From Austropuccinia psidii (lineage: Eukaryota; Basidiomycota; Pucciniomycetes; Pucciniales; Sphaerophragmiaceae), in contig JALGQZ010000006.1 of the NCBI GenBank assembly GCA_023105745.1, positions 542,359 to 606,358 of the forward strand: a stretch of DNA of 64,000 bases. The letters are read 5' to 3'. The notes under the pieces are model-generated. The model was given only the letters and a program-made list of their open reading frames with translations. It ran no database searches and was not told where the DNA came from. The translations under genes and the position numbers were made by a program. How positions within the stretch are numbered: the first letter of the stretch is position 1; the number at the start of each line of letters is the position of its first letter. This document shows, in pieces, positions 1-10,856 of the stretch.

Positions 1-486
1 GAAAGGTTATTGCACAAAACGCTTCGAATGAATTCATCGGAGGATTGATCAGCATCGTCGCCATTATTTTTAGATCCATCATCATCCAGAACGAATGGCA
101 GTTTAGAGATTGTCAAGATGACATAAATTTTAGTTTGTTCGCCTGAACGAGCCCATCAAAGCAAAGCAAGAATCCATCCATCAATCTAACTGACCGATAG
201 GATGACGAACGAAGACTGAAAGGAGCCTACCGAGATAAAAAGACGTCCTCGTTTTAGATCGGATCAGGCTATCGATCCAAGTTTGATCATGGCCAATTTG
301 AGACGGTGAGTCATGAGATGAAGGATCGAAGAAAGGCAGGACGAAGCTCAATTGCGAAGATTCAAAACCAGAAATCATCTGCTTGGAAATCCAGGTTGCC
401 ATGATGGCTTCTGGCGAAAATCGCGGCCGATAGCTGGGAAGGGATTGAAGTAAATTGGGATCTTCCTGCCCTGCGTCTGTGGCCAT
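1..486 (-). CDS. Unrecognised protein, 5' part of a gene cut by the left window edge
   Basis: Two exons are visible, 486..231 and 142..1, joined across an 88-bp GT-AG intron (143..230). The donor leaves codon phase 1 and the acceptor after TTCAG restores it exactly, giving a continuous frame to the window edge. The start MATDAGQEDPN at 486 is chosen because an in-frame TGA lies a few codons upstream. The visible protein of about 132 residues has no signal peptide or membrane span. The middle is hydrophobic and proline-rich (SFVLPFFDP, IYVILTISKLPFVLDDDG) and is followed by an acidic, serine-rich stretch. I do not recognise the family. The gene is in tandem with BTN1, its start about 450 bp downstream of the BTN1 stop. 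An overlapping minus frame (596..375) gives an alternative N-terminus if another intron exists. Confidence 0.55.
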
Positions 487-938
487 CGATCTTGTTCAAA
501 CTTCAGATCGACTAAGACTTGGGCATCATAAATTTCAGTCTCAACATCTTCGAGCTCAGTCTTTCTCTTCTCGAGAACACTTTCATCAGAATACAATCTG
601 TAAACCTGTTATCATTACTGGAGCACTTGGATATGAGCCGAGACAACAAGTAGCAAAACTTTTCCATCAAAAATTTATTCACCGCATCAACATTTAAACT
701 ACAACAATCTCAATCTGGACATTACATTCACATTGCTACTATCAAATGTCTTGACATCAAACTAACTTTTAAATTTTTCAAAACAAACTGTCTGGATCGT
801 AACAAAGTCGATTTACAGCAATTTATTCAACCTGTCGACAAAGTAATTGACCATGAGAAACTTGGATGCCGCAAAGCTTAGGCTCCAACCAAGAGCTAAA
901 TAGAGAAGCTACCAAAATACTTTTGTTCCAGCCGGCCA
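487..938. other. Intergenic region between BTN1 and the left-edge gene
   Basis: This 450-bp stretch should hold the BTN1 3' end and the promoter of the left-edge gene, both on the minus strand. A plus-strand open frame at 455-697 overlaps the first exon of the left-edge gene and has no recognisable domain, so I treat it as a shadow. I see no RNA gene or repeat. Confidence 0.4.
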
Positions 939-2865
939 TCAACCAAGCATAGAATCAAAAGACACCTTTTTTATTAGCATGATGCTAGATGAACCAAAAG
1001 AAATGCTGGGACTGCGTTCTACTAACCCAAGCGTGTCAGCGAATCCGACACAAGCAATTTGAAACTCCTTCTGGCCTTCTTCTTGCCCCAGCCAATAATA
1101 AGCGCCAACATAGGCTGTACCACCGCAAATACCTTCGAGTGAAATGAGGATAAATAAGATAGTGTAAATCCAGTTTGATGAAAATAACTTGACAAGAATT
1201 TGTGACGAAGATTCTAGCAAGATGATTAAAAATAGGAAGACTTGAATGATGCTTGGCAATGGGATTAATGCTTTTGGAAGAGGTGGTAATCGAAAAATCG
1301 CCATGGAAGAACGTGAAATGAAAACAAATGTCTAGTTGATTAAAACGCCCAAAATGTTGTTAGACTATAAAACTTTGAAAAGATAACAAAACCTCAAACC
1401 CAACTTGATAAGTTAATTGCCAAAAAGGATAATAATCTTTAATGGATTTGAAAGCATGCGAGAAAACTGGATGAGAGTCAGGTCGAGGGATAGGATATAA
1501 AAGAGTAGGTGCGATGCCAGTATTGATCTAAGTCAAGAATTACACATTGAGCAAATCCATTATTTCATCATTAAAAAACCACTTTTAATAAATCAAATCA
1601 ATCGACCAAAACAAGAAATTTATACCGTATACTCAGCAAAATAAACTGCAAAGAGTGGTAGGATATAAGGAAGTAGCAATGGTTTCGTCAAGTCGAGTTT
1701 TTTCATAAACGTTAAATCCGACTTTGCAATCATCGAAGGTAGTCTGGTTAATCTCGATGATTGATCAGATTCAGGTAAGATAGTATAACTGCTACCATCA
1801 CCCAATGAAGATAAAAGTTGATCAGGTTGGGGTAAAAGAAAAAAGTAAGCAAGCGAGAGGCAAATCGGCATGAGCTAATTCAATCCAATCCCATCATTTC
1901 AAATGAGTTGACGTTAAAATTTATTAAAACCCAGGAAATCACCCATCAAACTGATCAAATTACTCAACTGAACTGATCCCCAGACCAAGTTGAACGCCTA
2001 AATGTCTTAATAACCACCAAAGACCAGCCCCAATGATTCCAGCAGCACCAGTACCTGAAGCAAACCAACTTACGCCTTGTTGTTGAGGATAATGTGTGGA
2101 TAATTGTAAAAAAGTCATTTCACCCAAACCAGAAGAGAAACTAGCCAATGAAATTCCAAAAAGTCGAATTGGAACTGATGAAAAGATGACAATAACCTTA
2201 AAGAAAGAAACAAATAAATCAAATCAAATTAGCAATTTAAACCTTTTAAAAAATCAACAAAGTGAGATTAAAAAGTTAGATGACCATGATACCCAAGAAG
2301 CTTAGAGTAGAACAACCAATGACTCGTTTTGAGTAACGAGTTGGACCTTCAATAAAGTAAGGCCAACCAATCTTGACAAGAAAAGATGGAGTTATATCTG
2401 CTAATAAAATTATACCAGTAGGTATATTCGATGGTACTAAATCCAAAGCAGCCGAAAGAATAATAACATATAAAACATTATTACTAAATCCCAAAAAGAC
2501 GAAAAACAAAAATTATCAAACTTAAATTTTCTTCTTTTCTTTATTAAGAAAAAGTTAAAAACTTACAATAAACCAAATAAAAAGAAACTAAAATTAAAAT
2601 TGAAATTTAAGATGTTAATCTTAAAAGTTTTAATTAAGTTTTGTTTTTCTTTATTTTGATTAAAAAAGTTTGATTGATTTTCTTCTAAGATTTCTTCTTC
2701 TGAGATTTCTTCTAAGATTTCTGGTTCTTGTGCTTGTTCTTGAATTAAAAAATTAGTATTTTCATTTTGATTTTCTTGTAAATTTTGATTTTGAATTTGA
2801 TTTGGATTTCGTTTTAAATTATTTTGATTAAAATGTGATTGAATTTTAAATAAATTTAAATTCAT
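939..2865 (-). CDS. BTN1: CLN3/battenin family vacuolar (lysosomal) membrane protein, Btn1 homologue
   Basis: CLN3 proteins are multi-spanning membrane proteins of the lysosome or vacuole; yeast Btn1 affects vacuolar pH and basic amino-acid transport. Six exons are supported: 2865..2567, 2483..2285, 2196..1969, 1874..1626, 1527..1393 and 1331..939, with introns of 83, 88, 94, 98 and 61 bp. Every junction keeps frame, giving about 500 aa against roughly 410-440 in the family. Family blocks appear in order: FGLFNNVLYVIILSAA, ADITPSFLVKIGWP, LASFSSGLGEMTFL, SWFASGTGAAGIIGA, PLFAVYFAEY, WQLTYQVGF, then LEGICGGTAYVGA followed by ADTLG. The first 90 residues are an Asn/Gln/Glu-rich extension that is not conserved. 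The intron 2 donor (ATG/GTCATC) is weak. The C-terminus is uncertain because a GTTAGT donor follows ADTLG at 1026 and could splice out part of the last exon. Confidence 0.88.
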
Positions 2866-5386
2866 AATTATTTTTGATTTTTATTTTTTAGAAAGAAGAT
2901 AAAATTTTTGTAAAATTTTGAAATAACAAAAGAGAAATTATAATAATACTAGAAATCCGTATGCTATATAAAATGCCTAAATCTCTGCCACTTTCAAAAA
3001 ATAAAAATAAATTATTATTTTTCAAACTCGCCTTATGATCTGTTTTTGCTTTTTTTATTCAAAAAATTAATCAAAACAAAGAAAGAATTGAAAAAAATTA
3101 AAATAAAATCAGTTTCTTTGACTTATTGAGAAAGATGTCTGATAAGTAAAATGGAAGAATTATGGTCAAATTTACCCTTGTCACAAGATTTTTATTTGTT
3201 TTTTTTTTTAAAAAGAAATTTACAAAGTGTTTATCCTCAAGACATAAAATTTGAAAGGCTTTTTTTAATAAAACTATTTTAATAACCTCATCATTTTAAC
3301 AAATCAATAAATTTTGGAAAGGATAACCTGAATTGAATAATGGAAAATTGGAAAACTGACATTTTGTAAGATATCAATCATACTTGGAACTTTCTCAAAA
3401 ATAAAAAAACCAGCACTTCTATCAAATATAGAAAACAATTCCTTAAAAAATAATAATTTTAAATTTATGAACACAAAGCATCATAAATGATCATAAATCC
3501 ATTATTTTTTTGCACCAATTTTTTTGTAACATTGATTAATCTTCCTGAATTGATTATATTCAAAAGTCTTATGGATTTAGCTTGGTTTTAAAGATTTTTC
3601 ATCTTATAAAAAATCTTTTTCTTACATAGAATGATTAGATGACTTAAATTACTTACTCAAGGAATTTGGATTTAAAGAAGGATATTTGTGATTAGTTTCT
3701 CATAGTAAAAACTGGCCTAGCCCATACCCATCAGTGGACTTACTTTGCAATGGCTTATGGGTTTCCAAAGGTTCATTTACTGTCAAATATTTGATTGGGT
3801 GGATGGATTTTCTATGGGTTATGACAGATTATAGATCTTAGCAGGTCTTTAAAGCCAGGAAGAGATCTTTATGTATTTCATTTTGTATCCATTTTATGAT
3901 TTCATAAGAGCTCAGGTGTATTAATGATCCTTTTATAACCTTGACTTTTATGCCTCCTAAATATCCTTTTAGTTATATTTTTATGTTGAGATTACAATTT
4001 TGAAGCCTCTCTTAGTCAATTTATCAAATTGACTACTTGGGTAATACTACTTTTTGATACAAATGAAGATGAGGTTAGTATTTTTATTATAAGATTTTTG
4101 GAAAAATTAGTTCTCAAGGAACTCTATCAAAATATGAGATTTAAGTTTATCATTTTGTCACTTTTTTATTTTTAATTAGCATCATATTTAATGAAATTGA
4201 TATTTTATTTAATTAAAGAGATTCAGTATTGGGTGGTTTGTTGAATATATATCAAATTTCATATTTTGTTATTTGTTTCTTATAATAATTCTTTAATTTT
4301 ACTAATTTGAGGTGATTTTAGAATATTTCTTAAAAAAATCCCATTATGTATTCTGAACTTTAATTTCATGCTATTTTCAATTTGATGTAGAATTCAATGT
4401 ATTAATTAAATTAAAAGTCCTCAAAAAGAAGAATTTTTGATCATCTTTTTCCTAGTACTTATTCCAGTGTAAAATATTCAAATAATTTGCTTTATTTTAC
4501 TTATATTCTCAAAAAATTTGATATAAGATCTTTTTATGATAATTTTTTTCATTAGCTTATTTTATTTCCTTTATTTAAAATTTGTTTAATTAAATTTTTA
4601 TTTCATGATCATTTTTTCTTTTTCCTAATTTTGTTTAGTTTTATCAAATTTTATTTTATTTTATTAATTCACTAATTAGTTTTTTTATTTTCTTTTTTTT
4701 ATTGTAATTTTATTTATAATTTTTTTTACTCTTTCAAGATTCTTTTTTAAATTAATATTAATTATTATTTTTTCCTTAATTAATTAGAACTCAAGTTTTT
4801 TTAGTTTTTATATCTTATTATATTTCTATTACCTTATTAGAATTTATTGTTTTGTTTTTTCTTCCTTAATATCATAATTAACTATATACTTTTAAATATA
4901 TTTTTAAATTTTATCTTTTTTTTCGTTTTTGCAATTTTTTGAATATCTCATCATTTATTTAACATTTGAGTTTTTTAAATAAAGTATTAATCTCAATCAT
5001 TATATATAAATTCAATTGGAAAATTAATTAATTAATTAATTCTAAACTTAGACTTTTATCTGGGGAGAAGGATAAGTTACAATATATTTATATTTTTCTT
5101 CTTTTTTTGGGTTTCAATTTAATTACATGGAATAAATAATTGAAATATTCCATTTTAATACCTCTTAATCATTATATTTCACCTTAATTAATAATAAATA
5201 ATTATAATTATAATGTAATAGTATTAATTAATTGATATTTGTTAATTATTTAGTATTTATCACACCAAGGATTTTTTGAGGATATTATTTTTTAATTAGT
5301 TTAGCTAAATATCTCAATAAAATCTCCTAATCAATTTTGTAAAAACAGAAATTGGTGGAGTGACAAGGGGTTTTATATAAATTTAA
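2866..5386. other. AT-rich intergenic stretch, no gene seen
   Basis: The first few hundred bases are probably the BTN1 promoter and 5' leader. The rest is extremely AT-rich with dense stops in all frames. The only local structure I see is a short AATT run near 5021-5041. It may hold very old transposon sequence that I cannot recognise. Confidence 0.5.
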
Positions 5387-5423
5387 TAGGGGGTGTCAAA
5401 GTTACAAACTTTCACATCTTAAG
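5387..5423 (+). repeat. Left terminal inverted repeat of Harbinger copy A
   Basis: It begins TAGGGGGTGTCAAAG and pairs, with mismatches and a 2-base gap, with the right end at 10820-10856. The same sequence in inverse orientation ends copy B near 20511, as GACACCCCCTA. Confidence 0.75.
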
Positions 5424-5694
5424 CGGTGTGGTTTTTTCCTCCAAGTCCCATTTTTGGATACTAAAATCCTGCCTTTGGCTTCACTAAAAGAATCATTTTT
5501 TTTCTTAAAAACCTCATTAAGTTAATGTATAATTGCATGAAACTTCCCTTATCTTGCATAAAACTGAATACCCTGGTAATTTATTAAATTATTTCTTTTC
5601 AAATTGAATCTTTTATAGAAATTTTGCTCATTTACAATGCCAAATTCATCCAAAAGGTTACCTTTACTTAAGAAATTAAAAATCACTGCAGTTA

Positions 5695-6904
5695 ATGGAT
5701 GATTTTGAATTTGATAGTGATTCAGATATTAAGGAAGATCTAACCTTATCAAATATGATAGCATCACAAAGATACATCAATCCTTGTAGAATATATCCTT
5801 CACATTAAATGTAAATTTTGAATTATTTACAAACCTTATGATATGAAAAGTTTTTCAGCTTTGTTGCAAAACACATGAATCATTCAAAAAATTGGTGGCA
5901 GTGGCACATATTCAATATGATTAAAAATTTCAAAATTCATCACAAAACAAACAATTTTATCCTGCCATAAAATTGGCTGTGGCACTATCAAGGTTAAGGT
6001 CAAATGTAAATGGGTCAGCTTTGGGGAAAATTGGAATGTTGTTTTGAATTAGCCATGAGGCTATTGTTTTGTATAATCAAAGAGTGATAGGAATATTAAT
6101 GAAGTTAAAGAGAAGGATAATTGTGCTTTCAACAATAGAACAACACAGATATTTCACAAGTTATCCAGGAAAAAGGCTTTCCTTGGTGAATTGGATTTAT
6201 TGATGGGAGTATCATACCATTATCACAACAACCCCCCAATTATGGGGAGTCCTATTTTGATTACAAAAAGAGGTAGGATTTTGAATCTTCTTACTTGAGT
6301 TAATTTTTACTGATTATTAAAAATTAAGGTATTCCATGTTGATAAAACTTTTTTTTCAATATAAAAAAACAGTTCGCTTCCCTAAATTTCGGGTGTAATG
6401 GCTTAAGTTGTGATTTAAATGTATATCAACATGTGAAAATAGCATGAAAAGCTTAGGAATTTTCTAAAAAAGATCAGTAATTACTAGCTGATTCAGAATA
6501 TGAAAGCTCTTCTTGATTTGTCCCAGATTATAAGGGATTTGTAGCACAGAATTAAGACAACCATTCTTTCAATTACTTTCTAGAAAAATCAAGGGTAATA
6601 ATTAAGCATAAAATTGGAATTTCAAAAGGTTTGTTTATTTCTCTATGGTAAATTTTGAATAAAATGAGGTATAATGAAGAAATAAAATACTTTATTGGTT
6701 AATTGGGTTTTTTCTTATATAATTTTACATAATATGCTAGCACAAATTGGGGCTTAATGTTTTTATTTATATGAATATGATGATCCACCACAAGTAGAAA
6801 ATATGTACAAAATAGACAATGGAGAAGATATTTTGAATATTCATGACAAAATTAAGCCTGTTACCTTGGAATGGAAAGATAATCAATTCTTAACTTTATC
6901 ATGA
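5695..6904 (+). pseudogene. Harbinger DDE transposase remnant, copy A
   Basis: PIF/Harbinger transposases cut and paste their own element with a DDE endonuclease domain. The frame starts at 5695 with MDDFEFDSDSDIKEDL, a start shared with copy B. The diagnostic catalytic block is at about 6175-6270: FP, a stop, then IGFIDGSIIPL and QQPPNYGESYFDYKKR, where the D of FIDGS is the first catalytic Asp. A later block near 6490-6640 gives ADSEYESSS, FVPDY and KSRVIIKHKIGISKG, typical of the C-terminal part of the domain. Several stops (for example TGA at the FPGC position) and frameshifts interrupt it. A probable intron follows the KKR block. It is not functional as it stands. Confidence 0.85.
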
Positions 6905-7044
6905 CTGTTAACTTATGTATGGAAGTTCAAGGTCTACAATGGAGAGTAGATGTGATTGAAAAAATGAAACTATTTGAAATTTTTACTTTTTAGCTCTCTT
7001 TTGGACCTTCTCATCTCTTTGCAAATAACCATATACTTTTGATT

Positions 7045-7870
7045 TGATTTCAGTAGGTGTCATTTTTGAAAAGTTCTAACCTAAATCAAACAATTTGTGA
7101 TTGATTTAAAAGAAATATCCAAAATTAATAATTTCTGGAGGAGGTTTTGATGTATGATAAACCATTGATTATGTCTTTCAAAGAATTTCAATGATTCCAT
7201 GTTTCTTTGAAAAATAAATCTCCATTTTTAATTTGGAGAAGTGAAATCCATTTCCAGATGAAATTTGATTAAAATCTTTTTTGGACAAAAAAGAAAAGAT
7301 GAAATAAGTCCAGTAATTGAGATAATTAACATCTTTATGTGAATTATTGAAAGATCCATATTTAGTAGTGACAATTACATTTGTAAATTATTTTCATTAT
7401 CCTTTGGTTTGGCAGGAATTAATTCAAGGTTACTGAAATTTGTTAATTTATCCAATACCTTTCATGATTCTACCTAAGAGATTCCTTATTTTATTGTATT
7501 TATTTTCTATTTTTTTGATAAGCTCATTAAAGTAAAATTTAGATACCTTAAGATGTGAGATCTGGAAGAAGAATTTTCAAATGGGGTGATTTCATAAATG
7601 ACAACTGGTAAGCAAGACCTCTTAGCTTTATTAATGATTACATAAGGATTAGTAAGCACTTTTATTGATGGAATATTTAACCATATTTAATTATTAGATT
7701 TCTTATCAATTTAAATGGATAAAATATTTATATATTATATGTTTGAATGGCCAAGCTTTGAGGTTATTTGTTTTGAATAATGGATATGTTGTATCTGGTT
7801 TTGGGTGAATTTTCTTTTATTATCTGCATGAGGTTCTATATTTTGTTTAGTCCTAGAAATTACATCATTG
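7045..7870 (-). pseudogene. Third protein remnant of Harbinger copy A, family unknown
   Basis: Read on the minus strand, this region gives peptides that match those of copy B at 17997-18900 in the same order. Examples are SKQITSKLG near the N-terminus, LPVVIYEITPFENSSS and FTLMSLSKK in the middle, and PTEIKSKVYGYL near the end. The two copies differ in DNA but keep similar peptides, which suggests selection on a protein before decay. I do not recognise the family; it is neither the DDE nuclease nor the SANT-like protein. Several stops and frameshifts interrupt it. Confidence 0.55.
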
Positions 7871-8239
7871 GATTGGCTTCTAGATAAAGAGAGAGCAGAA
7901 TATTTCCTTCTAAACTTTAAAGATTAAGGGAGTTTAATGGTTTGAAATGACATTTCCAAGGTAAAGCCATTATGAATGATCCACCCCTATATTAAAATTA
8001 AAATTCAAAAATAGAAACAGTTAGTAATATAATGAACTATAATAAAATTTATACAATAAAACAAAATCAGCCTTATCATAATAATTCATAATCTCAAAGT
8101 ATTTAAAAAAAAGAGAAAAAAAACAATTAGTAATCATAATAATCCTTTATGATGAAAAAAATAAATAATAAAAATATATATCAATTTTTTTTATTATCAT
8201 CATCCTTCATGATGAAAAAATATAAAGAAGATTAAATAA

Positions 8240-8600
8240 ATCATTAACAAGGGGATAGAACCCCTAGAATTCTTCAGATGGCCTCCAAAATTCTTCAGGA
8301 GGCTATCTGAAGTGATTTGGGGGCAATTGGCATTGAAATGAATTAAAAAATGTCTAATTTATTTGTGTTTATTACAGTTTAGAACCTCCCAGAGTGAGTA
8401 TTGGAAGGTTCTGGATGGGTGGTTGTGTTAGAGGTAATGATGAAGGAGTTGTGGGTGATGGCTTACAGAATTACAGGGGTGGGTTTCAGGGTGCAGAGAT
8501 GGGTGGTGTGTTATTGAGTTCATGATAACAGGGTGGTAGGTTATGATGATTGAGGCTATTTCTGATTGAATGATAAGGAAGTCAGGAATGAATAATAAAA
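8240..8600. other. GC-richer conserved interior block of Harbinger copy A
   Basis: This block matches 17090-17400 of copy B in inverted orientation, including a CAATGCCAA segment and a GGAGGC segment repeated within about 50 bp. It lies between the third-protein and SANT-like remnants. Frames are not conserved between the copies, so I do not call a gene. Confidence 0.4.
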
Positions 8601-10109
8601 AAAACTAACTTGATTATTTTTTTTAATAATTATCAGAAATAAATAAAAAAGTCTGACTGTAATTTCTAAAGAAAATGGAATAATTAGATGGTTTTTATTA
8701 AGAATGAGCTGAGTGATGAATTTCAAAGATGAAAATACCAGTTTATTGACTTTGTAAAAGGAATTTTGATTAATTGAAGTTATTCTTTATGAAAAAAAGA
8801 CTGGTAATAAAGGAGTATTTAAAATTGATTTTTAAAAATAAAATTTGGAAATTAAAACTTGAGTGGAAAATTATCCAAAATTCCAATCTTAAAGATAATT
8901 AAATTAGAAGTTCCAAATTAAATTTGAAATTCAGAATTTGAGAAAAAATTTCAATTAAAATTCATTTAACATTGTGAAAGCCACCAAATTAAAATAAAAA
9001 CACCTCAAAAACAGCGATCTCCCCAACATGAAAAGTAGTTAGCACTTGATTGGTATAAACATAAAATTTCAATTAAACTTTGAAATTGAACTTATCACAA
9101 GAAAATTTCAGTTAAAATTTATAATGAAAACACTGGAAACTCATTATTATTTTGTATCCAAATGAAAGCTGGGATAAATCTTGGGAAATATGTTACCATC
9201 ATAAAAAACTGAATAATACAATGACCTCAACATATGAGTGAATTTCTCATCCCTTGGAACCCCTAGTTAATTGATATGTTGTATTTATGAGTTAACAAAT
9301 CAAAATTAAATCCTTTATACCAACTAACTCATGATCAAAAACGATTTTCTATTGATTAATTTCAGAATATGTTTGAGATCGGGGATTGGCCTGCTTGATT
9401 ACAATGCTGCTATAGTGGGATCCATCTGGCATTTATTTCCCTTCAGCTCCAATTCCCAATTTTAATTTTTTTTTCAAATTCATGCTTCATTTTTCTTTTA
9501 TTCTAATCAAAATCCATTTGTTTTTTTAACTTCACTTCTTCAAACTGTTGAATTAAAATATTCCTCAATTTCTCTTCATGCCACCTCTACTTGTCCCATT
9601 CCAAACAAGAATTATAATTTTCTTCATGGGCTCATAACTATATTCATTTTCAGTGGGCTTTAAAAGAGTAATTATAAACTCAAGACATACACTTTTGACA
9701 GGATTCCAGCAAAATTGGATATGTAGCTGCAAACATATCCATGGATGTTTTCCTAGATCCACTTTTGTCATAAAAGTTGGGGGTAAATTCTTGATTACCA
9801 GTTTATGTTGTATGAGTTATAAATTTACTTAGCTGGAAGAAGAAATAATCAACATTGGAATTCAAAAATATCAGGCTTTAGAATGCTGACTGATTAATAA
9901 TTGAGGTTTTCTACCTGAACTAGCTCATAATCATTATTAAGCAAAGGATCAAGATTAAGAGTTGATTCAAAATTCTTATTATCCTTTCAAATTTGAATGA
10001 GCTTTTATCATCTCAGGTAAATATAAAAAGAGATTATGACTTACCTTATTTTTAACAGTTCATCTCCACCTCATTATTAAAGGTATCTTTTTCTTTCAAA
10101 TAATAGCTC

Positions 10110-10419
10110 TCAATGGAAGTGATATTGAGCTTTTGGCAAAAGAGTGAATCCATTTCAACATGGCAAGGAAACATACTTTTAATATTTTCAATAATTTATT
10201 TGATACCTTTCTCTAATATTCTTCAGTTAATCCAGCCACAGTTAAGTTTTAAAATTTTTTAGAATCCATAAACTTCTTTCTATATGTTTTCCATCAATCT
10301 TGAATACTGTTTGAGATAAGGCTTAGGAGATGACATGATCTTTTGTTTAACTCAATGGCCATAAGCTGAAATCCATTCTGCTTTGATAAAGAGGCTCTTC
10401 CTATTGAAGTTGAGCCACT
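10110..10419 (-). pseudogene. Myb/SANT-like DNA-binding protein remnant, copy A
   Basis: Harbinger elements typically encode a second protein with a Myb/SANT-like domain that helps the transposase bind DNA and enter the nucleus. The minus strand reads SGSTSIGRASLSKQNGFQLM, then AIELNKRSCHLLSL, a stop, and WKTYRKKFMDSKKF followed by GLTEEY. The W-K-T-Y-x-x-K core after a helix of hydrophobic residues is the usual third-helix pattern. Copy B at 15550-15830 has the same peptides. Stops at the Q-D-stop-W position and in the EEY segment break the frame. The original gene was longer on both sides, with weaker matches between copies from about 10660 down to 9360. Confidence 0.7.
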
Positions 10420-10819
10420 ATTACAAAAAAATTACTCAAAATTTGATTTTATTGAAAGCCAATTGATTATTTCTAAATACTCTGTACATATTAAATGACT
10501 TGATGGAGGGGGAAAGCCTGAGGCGGTCTTCATATCTTCCTTGATGTGTTTTGCTTTGGTGCAAGGAATTACAATATTGTTGAAGAAATATAAAGTGATT
10601 TTCAGCTTTTTGATTAAATGTTTGAAAATATATTGTGGAAAAAGATGTTGTACAGTTATGAATCATGAATTGTGAGTACTCATGTGGGTTAGGTTTTAAA
10701 GTGAAAGCCCATATTAATGGGATTTGGTGAAAATACCAGGGGACTCAGTTAAAATAATATGTACTTCAAACATGAAAAGCCTGGGTTTTAATTTTGTAAT
10801 TTGGAAACCAAATCCCATG

Positions 10820-10856
10820 TTATTTTAAGGTGAGATTTGGTGACTTTTACACCCTG
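10820..10856 (-). repeat. Right terminal inverted repeat of Harbinger copy A
   Basis: The end reads CTTTTACACCCTG followed by TAA. Inverted, it matches the left end at 5387, and it matches the left end of copy B at 15121 (TAGGAGGTGTAAAAGTC). Confidence 0.75.

Larger units (their letters stand above)
5387..10856 (+). mobile_element. PIF/Harbinger-type DNA transposon, decayed copy A (about 5.47 kb)
   Basis: The ends form imperfect terminal inverted repeats: TAGGGGGTGTCAAAGTTAC on the left, and CAGGGTGTAAAAGTCACC read inward from the right. The similarity extends through CTTAA for about 35 bases. TAA flanks both sides (5384-5386 and 10857-10859), a 3-bp duplication of the TWA type that Harbinger elements use. 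Inside are a plus-strand transposase remnant and two minus-strand protein remnants. The whole interior is matched in inverted order by copy B at 15121-20511, which fixes the element borders independently. Stops and frameshifts are frequent, so the copy is not autonomous. Confidence 0.85.

Noticed and set aside
2096..2305. Plus-strand open frame inside BTN1
   Set aside because: It is antisense to BTN1 exons 2 and 3 and intron 2, which are supported by family similarity.
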